Of a stretch of 64,000 nucleotides of DNA, positions 26,677 to 34,788 are shown in pieces. Numbering within the stretch: position 1 is the first letter of the stretch; every line of letters begins with the position of its first letter. The translations under genes were made by a program, and so were the position numbers. The notes beneath the pieces were generated by a model, which made no database searches, was not told the DNA's origin, and was given only the letters and a program-made list of their open reading frames with translations. Source of the DNA: JAWKZG01 sp041396125. GTDB lineage: Bacteria > Pseudomonadota > Gammaproteobacteria > Competibacterales > Competibacteraceae. The DNA is taken from contig JAWKZG010000019.1 in the NCBI GenBank assembly GCA_041396125.1, positions 55,943 through 119,942 on the forward strand, written 5' to 3'.

Positions 26677-28027
26677 GGTCTTCTATCCCTAATTCACCTA
26701 CAGCTTGTTCCAGGATCAGCCGGTTCAGGACATAGGTATAACGCGATTGAGCATAGTCCCGCTCGGCCAGCAGCAAATCACGCTGGGCATTGAGGACGTC
26801 AACAATGGTACGGGTGCCAACCTCGAAGCCGGCTTCGGTCGCTTCCAGGGCGCTGCGACTGGAGGTGCGGGACTGATCCAGCGCCTTGACGCGGCTGATA
26901 GCTGTCTGGGCACCACGGTAGGCATCCTGCACTTGTCGCATGATGGCACGCAGCACCTGTTCCCGCTGCTCTTTGGCTGACTCGTATTGGTAGGCGGCTT
27001 CCCGCACCCGCGAGCTGATCGCGCCGCCGGTATACAGCGGAACGCTGAATTGCAGCCCGATCTGTGCGCTGCGGCTGTCGCTGTTACCGTTATCCGCATC
27101 GGCAAGACTGGCAGTCAGGTCGACAGTGGGGTAGCGGTCAGAGCGTTGTAATTCGATGTTTTCCTTGGCGAGCTCTGTGGCCAGCGCCGCGCTTTGCAAA
27201 TCCGGGTTATTACTGATCGCGCGCTTGACCCATTCTTCCGGATCAGCGGGATCGGGCAGTTTGAGCGGGACATTGTCCTGCAGGGTTTGCAGTTGATCGA
27301 AATACTGACCGGTTATTTCACGCAAGGCTTCTTTCGTATCGGCCAGTATATTCAGGAGTTCGATTTCCTGGGCCACAGACTGGTCGTACCGTGCCTGCGC
27401 TTCCTGCACATCGGTGATGGTCACCAGACCAACCTCGAAACGCTCTTTGGCCTGCTCCAGCTGGCGGGCGATAGCCGCTTTATCGGCCCTGACGAATTTC
27501 ACATCATCCTGCGCCGAGAGGACATCGAAGTAGCTTTGCGACACGCGCAAAACCAGCGATTGCTCAGTGGATGCAAAATCGGTATCGGCCTGTTGCACAA
27601 TCGCTTCGGCCTGACGCTGACGAACCTGATTGCCGCGATTGTAAATCGGCTGGGTCAGGTTAATGCCAATGCTGTAACCGGTCAGGGAGTCGTCGCCGCC
27701 AGGTGTTGAGGGCTCGTCTAAAAAGGTCTGATCCAGCGAGGCTGCTGCGCCGATGCTGGGGAGTTGCAAGGCGCGCGCCTGTGGTTTGGCTTCCTGCTGA
27801 GCCTGCCGGTCAGCGACAGCCTGGCGCAGTATCGGGTCACTGGCCAGTGCCGCCTGGTAAACTTCCAGTATACCGGCAGCTTCGGCGGCTGCTTTTTTAT
27901 CAGCGGCACTGCCGGTCTGGGCAAATATCAGTGCCGGCAGGATGACAAGCAGGGCTCGTACCAGGGGAGTAATGCTGCCCCGGCGTCCAGTATGTGGTTT
28001 TGTTCCGAAAAGTGGATATTTTGTCAT
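26642..28027 (-). CDS. tolC: Outer membrane channel protein TolC
   Basis: A 461-residue outer-membrane efflux protein. After a signal peptide (cleavage likely near GSAADKKAAAE, residue about 42) come two copies of the OEP fold, with helix pairs and TolC-type strands such as SIGINLTQPIYNRGNQ and QIGLQFSVPLYTGGAISSRV, which mark the two pseudo-repeats. It forms the trimeric exit duct for type I secretion and RND or MacAB-type efflux. The 3' end overlaps kdsD, an unusual neighbour for tolC. Confidence 0.93.
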   Translation of the reverse strand: MTKYPLFGTKPHTGRRGSITPLVRALLVILPALIFAQTGSAADKKAAAEAAGILEVYQAALASDPILRQAVADRQAQQEAKPQARALQLPSIGAAASLDQTFLDEPSTPGGDDSLTGYSIGINLTQPIYNRGNQVRQRQAEAIVQQADTDFASTEQSLVLRVSQSYFDVLSAQDDVKFVRADKAAIARQLEQAKERFEVGLVTITDVQEAQARYDQSVAQEIELLNILADTKEALREITGQYFDQLQTLQDNVPLKLPDPADPEEWVKRAISNNPDLQSAALATELAKENIELQRSDRYPTVDLTASLADADNGNSDSRSAQIGLQFSVPLYTGGAISSRVREAAYQYESAKEQREQVLRAIMRQVQDAYRGAQTAISRVKALDQSRTSSRSALEATEAGFEVGTRTIVDVLNAQRDLLLAERDYAQSRYTYVLNRLILEQAVGELGIEDLEAVQNWLYTP

Positions 28028-28136
28028 TGGTTTGCAGCAATCCGGTGGTCGAAAAAGTTGTCACTATAACAACAAAACATGACCTTGGTTTGACGTCATT
28101 CCATGGGTTTGCGGCCAGACAGGGAGCGGTCTGCCA

Positions 28137-28817
28137 TCAAAATTCAAAGCTCACCTGGGCCGCGTGATTAACCAGATAAAGTAATTCGGTTTCGAACAGA
28201 CTTTCTGTTAACCAGGCGTTTTCGTCAGTGCGGGAGATCAGCTGTGCTTCCATGACCGGTGGCGTACCGACGATAACAAACAGGCGACCCCCCGGAGTTA
28301 AGCGCTGGCACCAGCTATCCGGCACGACCGGCAGTGCGCCGGTAATGGCAATAACATCAAACCGCTGCTCAGCAGCATGCACTGAATCGGGCGGCAGATC
28401 CAGGGCAGCGTCGCCGACGTCCAGACGGACATTCAGCACATTGTTTCGCACCAGTGTTTGCTGGGCGCGTTCGATAAAATCCGGGTAAATATCGATACTG
28501 CTGACCTGCCGTCCCAGCTGCGCCAGGCAGGCGGTTAAATAGCCGCTGCCAGTGCCGACTTCCAGTATCGCGTCGGTGGGCTGGATGGCCAGGGCCTGTA
28601 ATAAACGGCCTTCAACGTTGGGATTCATCATGGTTTGATCATGACCCAGCGGAATGCGTACATCAGCGAACGCCAGTTGGCGGTAACGCTCGGGCACGAA
28701 TTCCTCGCGCCGAACCGCGCTCAGAACGTCCAGTACGCGTTGATCCAGCACATCCCACGGACGGATCTGCTGCTCGATCATGTTATAGCGGGCTTGTTCG
28801 ATGTTGATTTCGCTCAT
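28137..28817 (-). CDS. Protein-L-isoaspartate O-methyltransferase family protein
   Basis: A 226-residue SAM-dependent methyltransferase. The SAM loop is ILEVGTGSGYLTACLAQLG, preceded by QTMMNPNVEGRLLQAL, where classical Pcm has QTIS(Q/N)P; the Met-Met-Asn variant marks the Pcm-like branch commonly found beside tolC. Repair activity on isoaspartate is therefore not assured. It is 110 bp upstream of tolC on the same strand. Confidence 0.87.
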   Translation of the reverse strand: MSEINIEQARYNMIEQQIRPWDVLDQRVLDVLSAVRREEFVPERYRQLAFADVRIPLGHDQTMMNPNVEGRLLQALAIQPTDAILEVGTGSGYLTACLAQLGRQVSSIDIYPDFIERAQQTLVRNNVLNVRLDVGDAALDLPPDSVHAAEQRFDVIAITGALPVVPDSWCQRLTPGGRLFVIVGTPPVMEAQLISRTDENAWLTESLFETELLYLVNHAAQVSFEF

Positions 28818-29170
28818 AATTACTATTTATGGCCGGTTGCTTGAAAGTAGACCTGAGCCACGCTGCGCGGCAGCTCTACAGGTTCTTAATCTGGCGCGGA
28901 ATTCTAGCATCATGCAAGCCGCGGCGTCACCGGGGAAGTACGTAAATGTCATTCACGGCGGGACTGGCCGGAGGCCATGGTACACGCCGCGATGCCCCCG
29001 CAAGTTTCTAAAAAAACATGTCATCGCGTTGCTATAGTACGCCTTGGTAAACTGCAATTCAGTAACCTCAGATGCTCAGACGCGCACTTACACAATTTTT
29101 ACACTTGCCTTAATTACTCTGCTGCATGGCACTGGTAGAATAACTCGTTTTGGGTGACAGGTCTGGCACT
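28818..29170. other. 353-bp divergent intergenic region between pcm-like gene and ybgC
   Basis: No reading frame with family resemblance is seen. The part near 29020-29120 is A/T-richer (runs such as CACAATTTTTACACTTG) and likely holds the promoter of the tol-pal operon; the part near 28830-28900 would serve the minus-strand gene. GC-rich imperfect inverted repeats occur near 28950-29000 (GGCGGGACTGGCC, then CCGGAGGCCATGG). No known riboswitch is recognised. Confidence 0.4.
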
Positions 29171-29593
29171 GTGGGTTTCGTAAACACGTTTGTATGGCCA
29201 GTGCGGGTTTATTACGAAGATACTGATAGCGGTGGCGTGGTGTATTACGCCAATTACCTCAAGTTTCTCGAACGGGCGCGCACGGAATGGCTACGTAGCC
29301 TGGGTATTGAGCAGGATGTATTGCTGCGTGAGCAGCAACTGGCTTTTGTCGTGCGCTCGATTAATCTGCGCTATCGTGCGCCCGCCCGCTTTAATGATTT
29401 GCTGGAAGTGCATAGCCGGATAGAGCAGCGCCGGCGTGTCAGTGTGGTGTTTAACCAGCATGTGGTACTGTCAGCGCGCGAAACAGAGCCTCTTTGCATT
29501 GGCGCGGTCGAAGTAGCCTGCGTGGATGCCACGAGTTTTAAACCCCGGCCTTTACCTGCCGAATTGATGGCGGAGATTGAAAGTAGTGGCTGA
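29171..29593 (+). CDS. ybgC: Tol-Pal system acyl-CoA thioesterase
   Basis: A 140-residue hot-dog thioesterase. The catalytic segment is RVYYEDTDSGGVVYYANYLKFLERARTEWL. I choose GTG 29171 over the in-frame TTG 29150 because it puts the family's N-terminus in the usual place, though neither has a strong ribosome-binding site. It is the first gene of tol-pal; its stop overlaps the tolQ start. Confidence 0.92.
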   Translation: MGFVNTFVWPVRVYYEDTDSGGVVYYANYLKFLERARTEWLRSLGIEQDVLLREQQLAFVVRSINLRYRAPARFNDLLEVHSRIEQRRRVSVVFNQHVVLSARETEPLCIGAVEVACVDATSFKPRPLPAELMAEIESSG

Positions 29594-30314
29594 GCATTCT
29601 TTTTTACAGCTGATCCTGAACGCCAGCTTGATTGTACAAATCGTGATCTTGCTGTTAGTGCTGGTTTCAGTGGCGTCGTGGACGGTTATTTTTAAAAAAC
29701 GGATGATGCTGAACTTCGCACAACGCGAAGCCGATGCCTTTGAAGATGAGTTCTGGTCTGGTGTCGATCTGGGCGATTTGTACAACGATGTACGCAAACA
29801 TGAAGAAGATGCCTACGGTCTGGAAGCTATTTTTCTGTCTGGATTCCAGGAGTTTATGCGCCTGCATGCACATCCTCAGGCGGACCCGGAACTGATCATG
29901 GCCGGTTCGCAGAGAGCCATGCGTGCCACCCTGATGCGGGAAGTGGACGAGCTCGAAACTCATTTACCGCTGTTGGCCACGGTCGGCTCGACCAGTCCTT
30001 ATGTCGGTTTGTTCGGTACCGTATGGGGCATCATGAACTCGTTCCAGGCGCTCGGACAGGTGCAGCAGGTCACCCTCAGTCAGGTCGCTCCCGGTATCGC
30101 CGAAGCGCTGATTGCAACCGCGCTGGGGCTGGTCGCTGCAATTCCGGCTGTTATCGCCTATAACCGTGCCAGCACTGATGTCGATCGCCTGGCGACACGG
30201 TACGAAACATTCATGGACGAGTTTGCCAATATTCTGCAGCGGCAGACTTATGCTCAACAAGCCCACAGCCAGCCGCCCAGGCACGCCGCAGGAGTCGCTG
30301 GTCTGGCCGGATAA
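29586..30314 (+). CDS. tolQ: Tol-Pal motor protein TolQ
   Basis: A 242-residue inner-membrane proton-channel subunit with three spans. The GTG at 29586 is preferred over TTG 29577 because GGAG at 29572-29575 sits 10 bp before it but only 1 bp before the TTG. Family segments are LVSVASWTVIFKKRMML, ATVGSTSPYVGLFGTVWGIMNSF and ATALGLVAAIPAVIAYNRAS, the last two lining the channel with TolR. Confidence 0.93.
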   Translation: MAEHSFLQLILNASLIVQIVILLLVLVSVASWTVIFKKRMMLNFAQREADAFEDEFWSGVDLGDLYNDVRKHEEDAYGLEAIFLSGFQEFMRLHAHPQADPELIMAGSQRAMRATLMREVDELETHLPLLATVGSTSPYVGLFGTVWGIMNSFQALGQVQQVTLSQVAPGIAEALIATALGLVAAIPAVIAYNRASTDVDRLATRYETFMDEFANILQRQTYAQQAHSQPPRHAAGVAGLAG

Positions 30315-30407
30315 CCCGGGTGACCCTCTTGGCCTGTCTGCGCCTTATTACTCCCCCATGAATCTGATCAAACATGAATCTGATCAAAATAATGACCCCA
30401 ACGAATC

Positions 30408-30845
30408 ATGAACCGATATCGAAGCCGTAAGCGCCATATCGCCGAAATCAACGTTATCCCCTATATTGATGTCATGCTGGTGTTGCTGGTGATTTTTATG
30501 ATCACAGCACCGTTGCTGAATCAGGGTGTGGAAATTGAATTACCCCAGGCTGCAGCCAATCCATTGCCACCTACAGAGCAGCGTACGCTGGTGCTGGATA
30601 TTGATCGTGCGGGACAGTATTACCTCTATCTGGTCGGCGATGCTGCTGAGCCGGCAGACGCTGAAGTGATACTGGCCAAAGCGACCGCGCTTTTAAGCCG
30701 CGACCCGAATATCCCGGTGCTGGTTAAAGCGGATACGGGTATCGACTATGGCACCGTGATTCGAGCCATGACATTGCTGCAGCAGGCCGGTGCTGTCAAG
30801 ATTGGTTTATCGACTCAACCGCTGGAAAACCTGGAGGAGAACTAA
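30408..30845 (+). CDS. tolR: Tol-Pal motor protein TolR
   Basis: A 145-residue protein with one membrane span after INVIPYIDVMLVLLVIFMITAP, where the Asp is the proton-carrying residue. The periplasmic part ends VKIGLSTQPLEN. A gap of 93 bp separates it from tolQ, longer than usual. Confidence 0.93.
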   Translation: MNRYRSRKRHIAEINVIPYIDVMLVLLVIFMITAPLLNQGVEIELPQAAANPLPPTEQRTLVLDIDRAGQYYLYLVGDAAEPADAEVILAKATALLSRDPNIPVLVKADTGIDYGTVIRAMTLLQQAGAVKIGLSTQPLENLEEN

Positions 30846-30989
30846 ACGTGTTTCGAGTTTCTAGCAATGGCCTGCGTGCCCGTCAGGCGGTCCCGTTTGC
30901 TATGCCCGGCGTCGGTCTGGGCGTTGCTGTCAGGCTGTGGCCAGTTGCTAGCCTGACCCTACACTGACAAATTCACTGACAGGCCCGCT

Positions 30990-32058
30990 ATGCGCTCACA
31001 CTGGCGCGACTATTATGAAAATACGACTGCCACGGTGTTGGCGGTCTCGCTGCATATCGCTTTGGGCGGGGTACTTTTTCTGGCCCTGCGCACGCCTGCC
31101 ACACCACCTGCGATTGCGCCCCAGGCGCTGTCTGCCCCTATCGAAGCGATTGTGATTGATGATGCCCGCGTACAGGCAGAACTGGCGCAACTGGAAGAGG
31201 CAGATCGACGCCGACAACGCGAAGAGGCCGAGCGGCAGGCAGCGTTGCAGCTTGCTGCCGAGCAACGCCTGCAGGAAGAGCAGCGGATTGTCGATTTGAA
31301 GCGGCAGCAGGAAGAGGCCCGGCAACGCGCTGAAGAAGAAGCCCGCAAGGCTGAACAAGCGCGTCAACAGGCGCAGGAAGAGCAGCGCAAAGCCGAGCAG
31401 GCCTCTGCACAAGCGCGCCAGCAGGAAGCGCGGCGCAAGGAAGAGCAGCGCAAGGCTGAAGAGGCGCAACGTGAAGCGCAGGAAGCCAAACGCCAAGCGG
31501 CAGAGGAAAAACGTAAAGCGGAACAGGCGCGGCGTGAGGCGCAGGAAGCGAAACGCAAAGCGGAAGAACAGCGTCAAGCCGAGGCCAAACGCAAAGCTGA
31601 GGCAGAAGCCAAGCGCAAAGCGGAAGCCGAGGCCAAACGTAAAGCTGGGGAAGAAGCCAAACGCAAGGCCGAAGCAAAGCGCAAAGCAGAGGAAGAAGCC
31701 GCTCGCGAGGCCGAGGAAGAATCTCGCCAAAAACTTGCCGAATCCTTGCGCCGGGCCGCTCGTGAGCGCGCTGCACAAGGCATCGTGCAGCAATATGTCG
31801 GCTTGATCAAACAGAAAGTAGAACGGTTTTGGCGGTTACCACAGGCAGTCGAAGCAGTTTATCCTGTGTGTGTTGAGAATCAGGCTCAACGAGCAAGGGT
31901 AGTCAGCGATGTGCAGATCATTGAAAGCAGTGGCGATACGCTGTTGACCGCTCCGCAGTGCAGCGGTGCAACGTGCATCTCCATTACCTGTGCCGGATGA
32001 TGCCGAAGCGCGCACAACGTTTCGCTCATTCAATTTTAAGTTCGAACCGGAGGGTTAG
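30990..32058 (+). CDS. tolA: Tol-Pal membrane-spanning protein TolA (several frameshifts at C-terminus)
   Basis: TolA bridges the inner-membrane TolQR motor to TolB/Pal. The N-terminal membrane anchor is TATVLAVSLHIALGGVLFLAL, then about 200 residues of Ala/Lys/Glu/Arg-rich coiled coil (domain II). The C-terminal domain starts QQYVGLIKQKVERFWRLP. From about 31850 on, the conserved frame is lost and regained several times: GLSCV-LRIRLNEQG, VVSDVQIIESSGDT, FDRSA and AVQRASPLPVPDDAEAR sit in different frames, ending FNFKFEPEG at 32058. I count about five small indels in roughly 140 bp, most of them in short G or T runs. The printed frame ends at 32000. The 144-bp gap after tolR contains a TCAGGCT/AGCCTGA inverted repeat but no gene. 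Confidence 0.85.
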
Positions 32059-32060
32059 AG

Positions 32061-33360
32061 TTGCCAGGATATCTAGCTAAACTTATTCGAAGTGTTGTTC
32101 TGACATTGTGCTATGTGGCGGCAGCCCCAGCCCAATTGACTATCGAGATTACCGGGGGTGGAAGGGGCGTTACCGCTTGTGGCCGTCGTGCCGTTCGGTG
32201 CGAGTTTGCCGCTGTCTGAAAGCGAAGACGTCAGCGCTATTATTCACGCCGATTTGGGCCGTAGCGGCCGCTTCGATCTATTGCCCGTTATCTCTATGCC
32301 GGCGCGACCCAGCAGTCTGGCGGAAATCCGGCCTGAAGCATGGCGGTCGAGCCGGGTGGATTATCTGGTGGTAGGACAGATTACGCCCGTTGGTGCGGGA
32401 ATTATCAGTGCAATATGCGCTTAGCTGATGCCTTGCAGGGTCAGCCCTTATTGAACGAAGCCTATACTGTGGATCGGGCCGGGTTGCGCCGACTGGCCCA
32501 TATTATCAGCGACCGCATTTATCAGCAGCTGACCGGTGAGCGGGGTGCTTTCAATACCCGGATTGCCTATGTCACCACCGAGCGCAAGGTCGGCGGCGGC
32601 GTCCCCGTTAATCGTGGCAGACGCTGACGGCTTTAATCCGCAGATCATTCTGCGCTCCAGTGATCCGATCATGTCGCCGGCCTGGTCGCCGGACGGGCGT
32701 CGGCTGGCGTATGTTTCGCTCGAGAACCGGCGGGCGCAGATTTATATCCAGGATCTGTTCAGCGGTCAGCGCCAGCTGCTGACTGCCGAGGCGGGCATCA
32801 ATGGTGCGCCGTCCTGGTCACCGGATGGCCGCCGCATGGCGCTGACTCTGTCACGTGACGGTAATCCGGAAATTTATCTCTACAATCTGCTGAACCGAAC
32901 CCTGAGCCGTTTGACCAACAACAGTGCCATCGATACCGAGCCGGTCTGGTCGCCGGATGGCAGCAGTATTGTTTTTACCTCGGATCGGGGCGGCAGTCCG
33001 CAGTTGTATCAGGTGCCGGTCAGCGGCGGGCAAGCGCAGCGTCTGACCTTTCAAGGCAACTACAACGCGCGGGCCAGTTTTGCCCCAGACGGTCGCAGTA
33101 TCGCCTTTGTGCATCGGTCCAATGGGCGTTTTCGTATTGCGGTACAGAATCTGTCCAGCGGTCAGATACGCATTCTGACCAACGGTGACCTGGATGAATC
33201 ACCCAGTTTTGCACCGAATGGTCAGATGATTGTTTACGCGACTTCGCTGGCCGGACGCGGCGAACTTGCCGCCGTATCAGCCGATGGCAAGGTGCAGCAA
33301 CGCCTGGTATTACGTTCCGGCGAAGTGCGCGAACCGGCCTGGGCGCCATTCAATAACTAA
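32061..33360 (+). CDS. tolB: Tol-Pal periplasmic beta-propeller TolB (several frameshifts)
   Basis: TolB of about 433 residues, starting at TTG 32061 (GGAGGG 6-11 bp upstream) with a signal peptide ending near AAAPAQLTIEITGG. Frame changes occur near 32156, 32405 and 32600; between them the text matches the N-terminal TolB domain (PLVAVVPFGASLPLS, DYLVVGQITPVGAG, LAHIISDRIYQQLTGERGAF, RIAYVTTE). After 32620 the frame is clean: repeated SPAWSPDGRRLAYVS, PSWSPDGRRMALTLS and PVWSPDGSSIVFTSDRGG blades of the propeller. It binds Pal in the periplasm. Frameshifts are probably read errors. Confidence 0.88.
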
Positions 33361-33383
33361 ACTAATTTATTACTTAAGGGTGT

Positions 33384-33944
33384 ATGACTATGAAAGCGAT
33401 GTTCAGGACTCTGGCCGGGATCGGGCTGCTTGCACTTCTGAGCGCGTGCACGACCACCGATAGTGTAGTCAGCGATTCCCAGTTGCAGGATGGCCAGAAT
33501 CAAGCTGGGGGAGCTTATGATACGCGCGGAGTATCGGATACGTACGGCTATAACCCGGATGGTACGGCTAACAGCCAGAACCCGTACGGTCAGATCACTG
33601 GCGGACCGAGTGCCAGTCAGGCCAGCCGCGTGGTGTATTTCGATTTCGACAGTTTCCAGGTTAAGGCGGAATCACGACCCATTATTGAAGCCCATGCCAA
33701 TTATCTGATCAGTAATCCGGGTGCTGTCGTTTATCTCGAAGGCCATGCCGACGAGCGCGGTACCCGTGAATACAATGTCGGACTGGGGGATCGGCGCAAT
33801 AACACCGTGCGTCAGCTCATGATCGGGATGGGGGTAGGTCCGCAGCAAATCCGCACCATCAGTTACGGTGAAGAACGCCCGGCTGTACTGGGGCAGGACG
33901 AGGCCAGTTATGCCTTGAACCGGCGAGTGGAAATCGCCTATTAA
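33384..33944 (+). CDS. pal: Peptidoglycan-associated lipoprotein Pal
   Basis: A 186-residue outer-membrane lipoprotein. The lipobox is LLALLSAC (Cys about residue 21). A Gly/Asn/Tyr-rich linker leads to the OmpA-like domain with VVYFDFDSFQV, YLEGHADERGTREYNVGLGDRRNNTV and LNRRVEIAY at the end. Starts at 33384 or 33390 are both possible. Confidence 0.95.
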   Translation: MTMKAMFRTLAGIGLLALLSACTTTDSVVSDSQLQDGQNQAGGAYDTRGVSDTYGYNPDGTANSQNPYGQITGGPSASQASRVVYFDFDSFQVKAESRPIIEAHANYLISNPGAVVYLEGHADERGTREYNVGLGDRRNNTVRQLMIGMGVGPQQIRTISYGEERPAVLGQDEASYALNRRVEIAY

Positions 33945-34041
33945 GCCAAATTGGCAGGTGGCCAGGATGGCGCTACCGGCAAGATATAGAGACGCTATCA
34001 TGCATTACCATAAGCAAGACCATCGCGGTCAAGAGACTTCT

Positions 34042-34773
34042 ATGAACACGATTTCCCGCTGTTTCAGCGTGCGCATGCCCGCATCGGGATTACGCCTGCT
34101 GGGATTACTATTACTGGCCGCTACGGCAGTGTCGCAACCGGTTCGCGCCCAGACTGACAACCCCTTGCTGTATGAAGTGCTGGATCGTCTTGAGTTACTG
34201 GAACGAGAAGTCCGGCAACTGCGGGGCGAGCTTGAAATGCTACAGTACCGGCGTCAGCAACAGCCGGATACAGCGCCCAGCCCGACCCCTGCGCCAGTTG
34301 TACCGGTTGCGCCGCCACCATCGACAAGCAGTGCTGCACCGCCGCTCAGCTCCTTGCCTTCGACCCAGGCCAGCACCCCATCCGGTACGCCACCCGGCAG
34401 CGATGCGCAAAGTGCCTATGACAACGCCTTTGCCAGTTTGCGCGGCGGCCAGTATGAACAGGCGGTCAGCCAGTTTGAGGATTTTCTGCGCCGCTTCCCG
34501 AACAATACACTGACCCCTGATGCCTATTACTGGCTGGGTGAATCCTATTATGTGCTGCGCCGTTTCGAGCAGGCTCAACAGATATTTCTGACCCTGGGGG
34601 CTGATTTCCCGCGCAGTGACAAACTGCCTGATGCGATGCTCAAACTGGGTTATATCTACAGCGAAACGGGTGATATTTCCCGCGCCCGCGAGATGCTGCA
34701 GAAACTGATCGATGTCTATCCTAATAGTGTGGCGGCCAGTCTGGGCGCATCGCATTTGCGTTCATTACCTTAA
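34042..34773 (+). CDS. cpoB: Cell division coordinator CpoB (YbgF)
   Basis: A 243-residue periplasmic protein starting at ATG 34042 with signal peptide (SGLRLLGLLLLAATAVSQPVRA). A trimerising coiled coil follows (LYEVLDRLELLEREVRQLRGELEML), then a Pro/Ser/Thr-rich linker of about 60 residues and tetratricopeptide repeats (AYDNAFASLRGGQYEQAVSQ, YYWLGESYYVLRRFEQAQ, ALLKLGYIYSE-like). It links Tol-Pal to peptidoglycan synthesis at division. An in-frame ATG at 34000 would add a non-signal extension and is less likely. Confidence 0.92.
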   Translation: MNTISRCFSVRMPASGLRLLGLLLLAATAVSQPVRAQTDNPLLYEVLDRLELLEREVRQLRGELEMLQYRRQQQPDTAPSPTPAPVVPVAPPPSTSSAAPPLSSLPSTQASTPSGTPPGSDAQSAYDNAFASLRGGQYEQAVSQFEDFLRRFPNNTLTPDAYYWLGESYYVLRRFEQAQQIFLTLGADFPRSDKLPDAMLKLGYIYSETGDISRAREMLQKLIDVYPNSVAASLGASHLRSLP

Positions 34774-34788
34774 TCCGGCAGGTTGTTT

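Noticed and set aside
31013..31810. Long antisense reading frames across tolA
   Set aside because: They mirror the low-complexity Ala/Lys/Glu-rich coiled coil and encode Leu/Phe- or Ser/Arg-rich tracts; the tolA frame explains the region.
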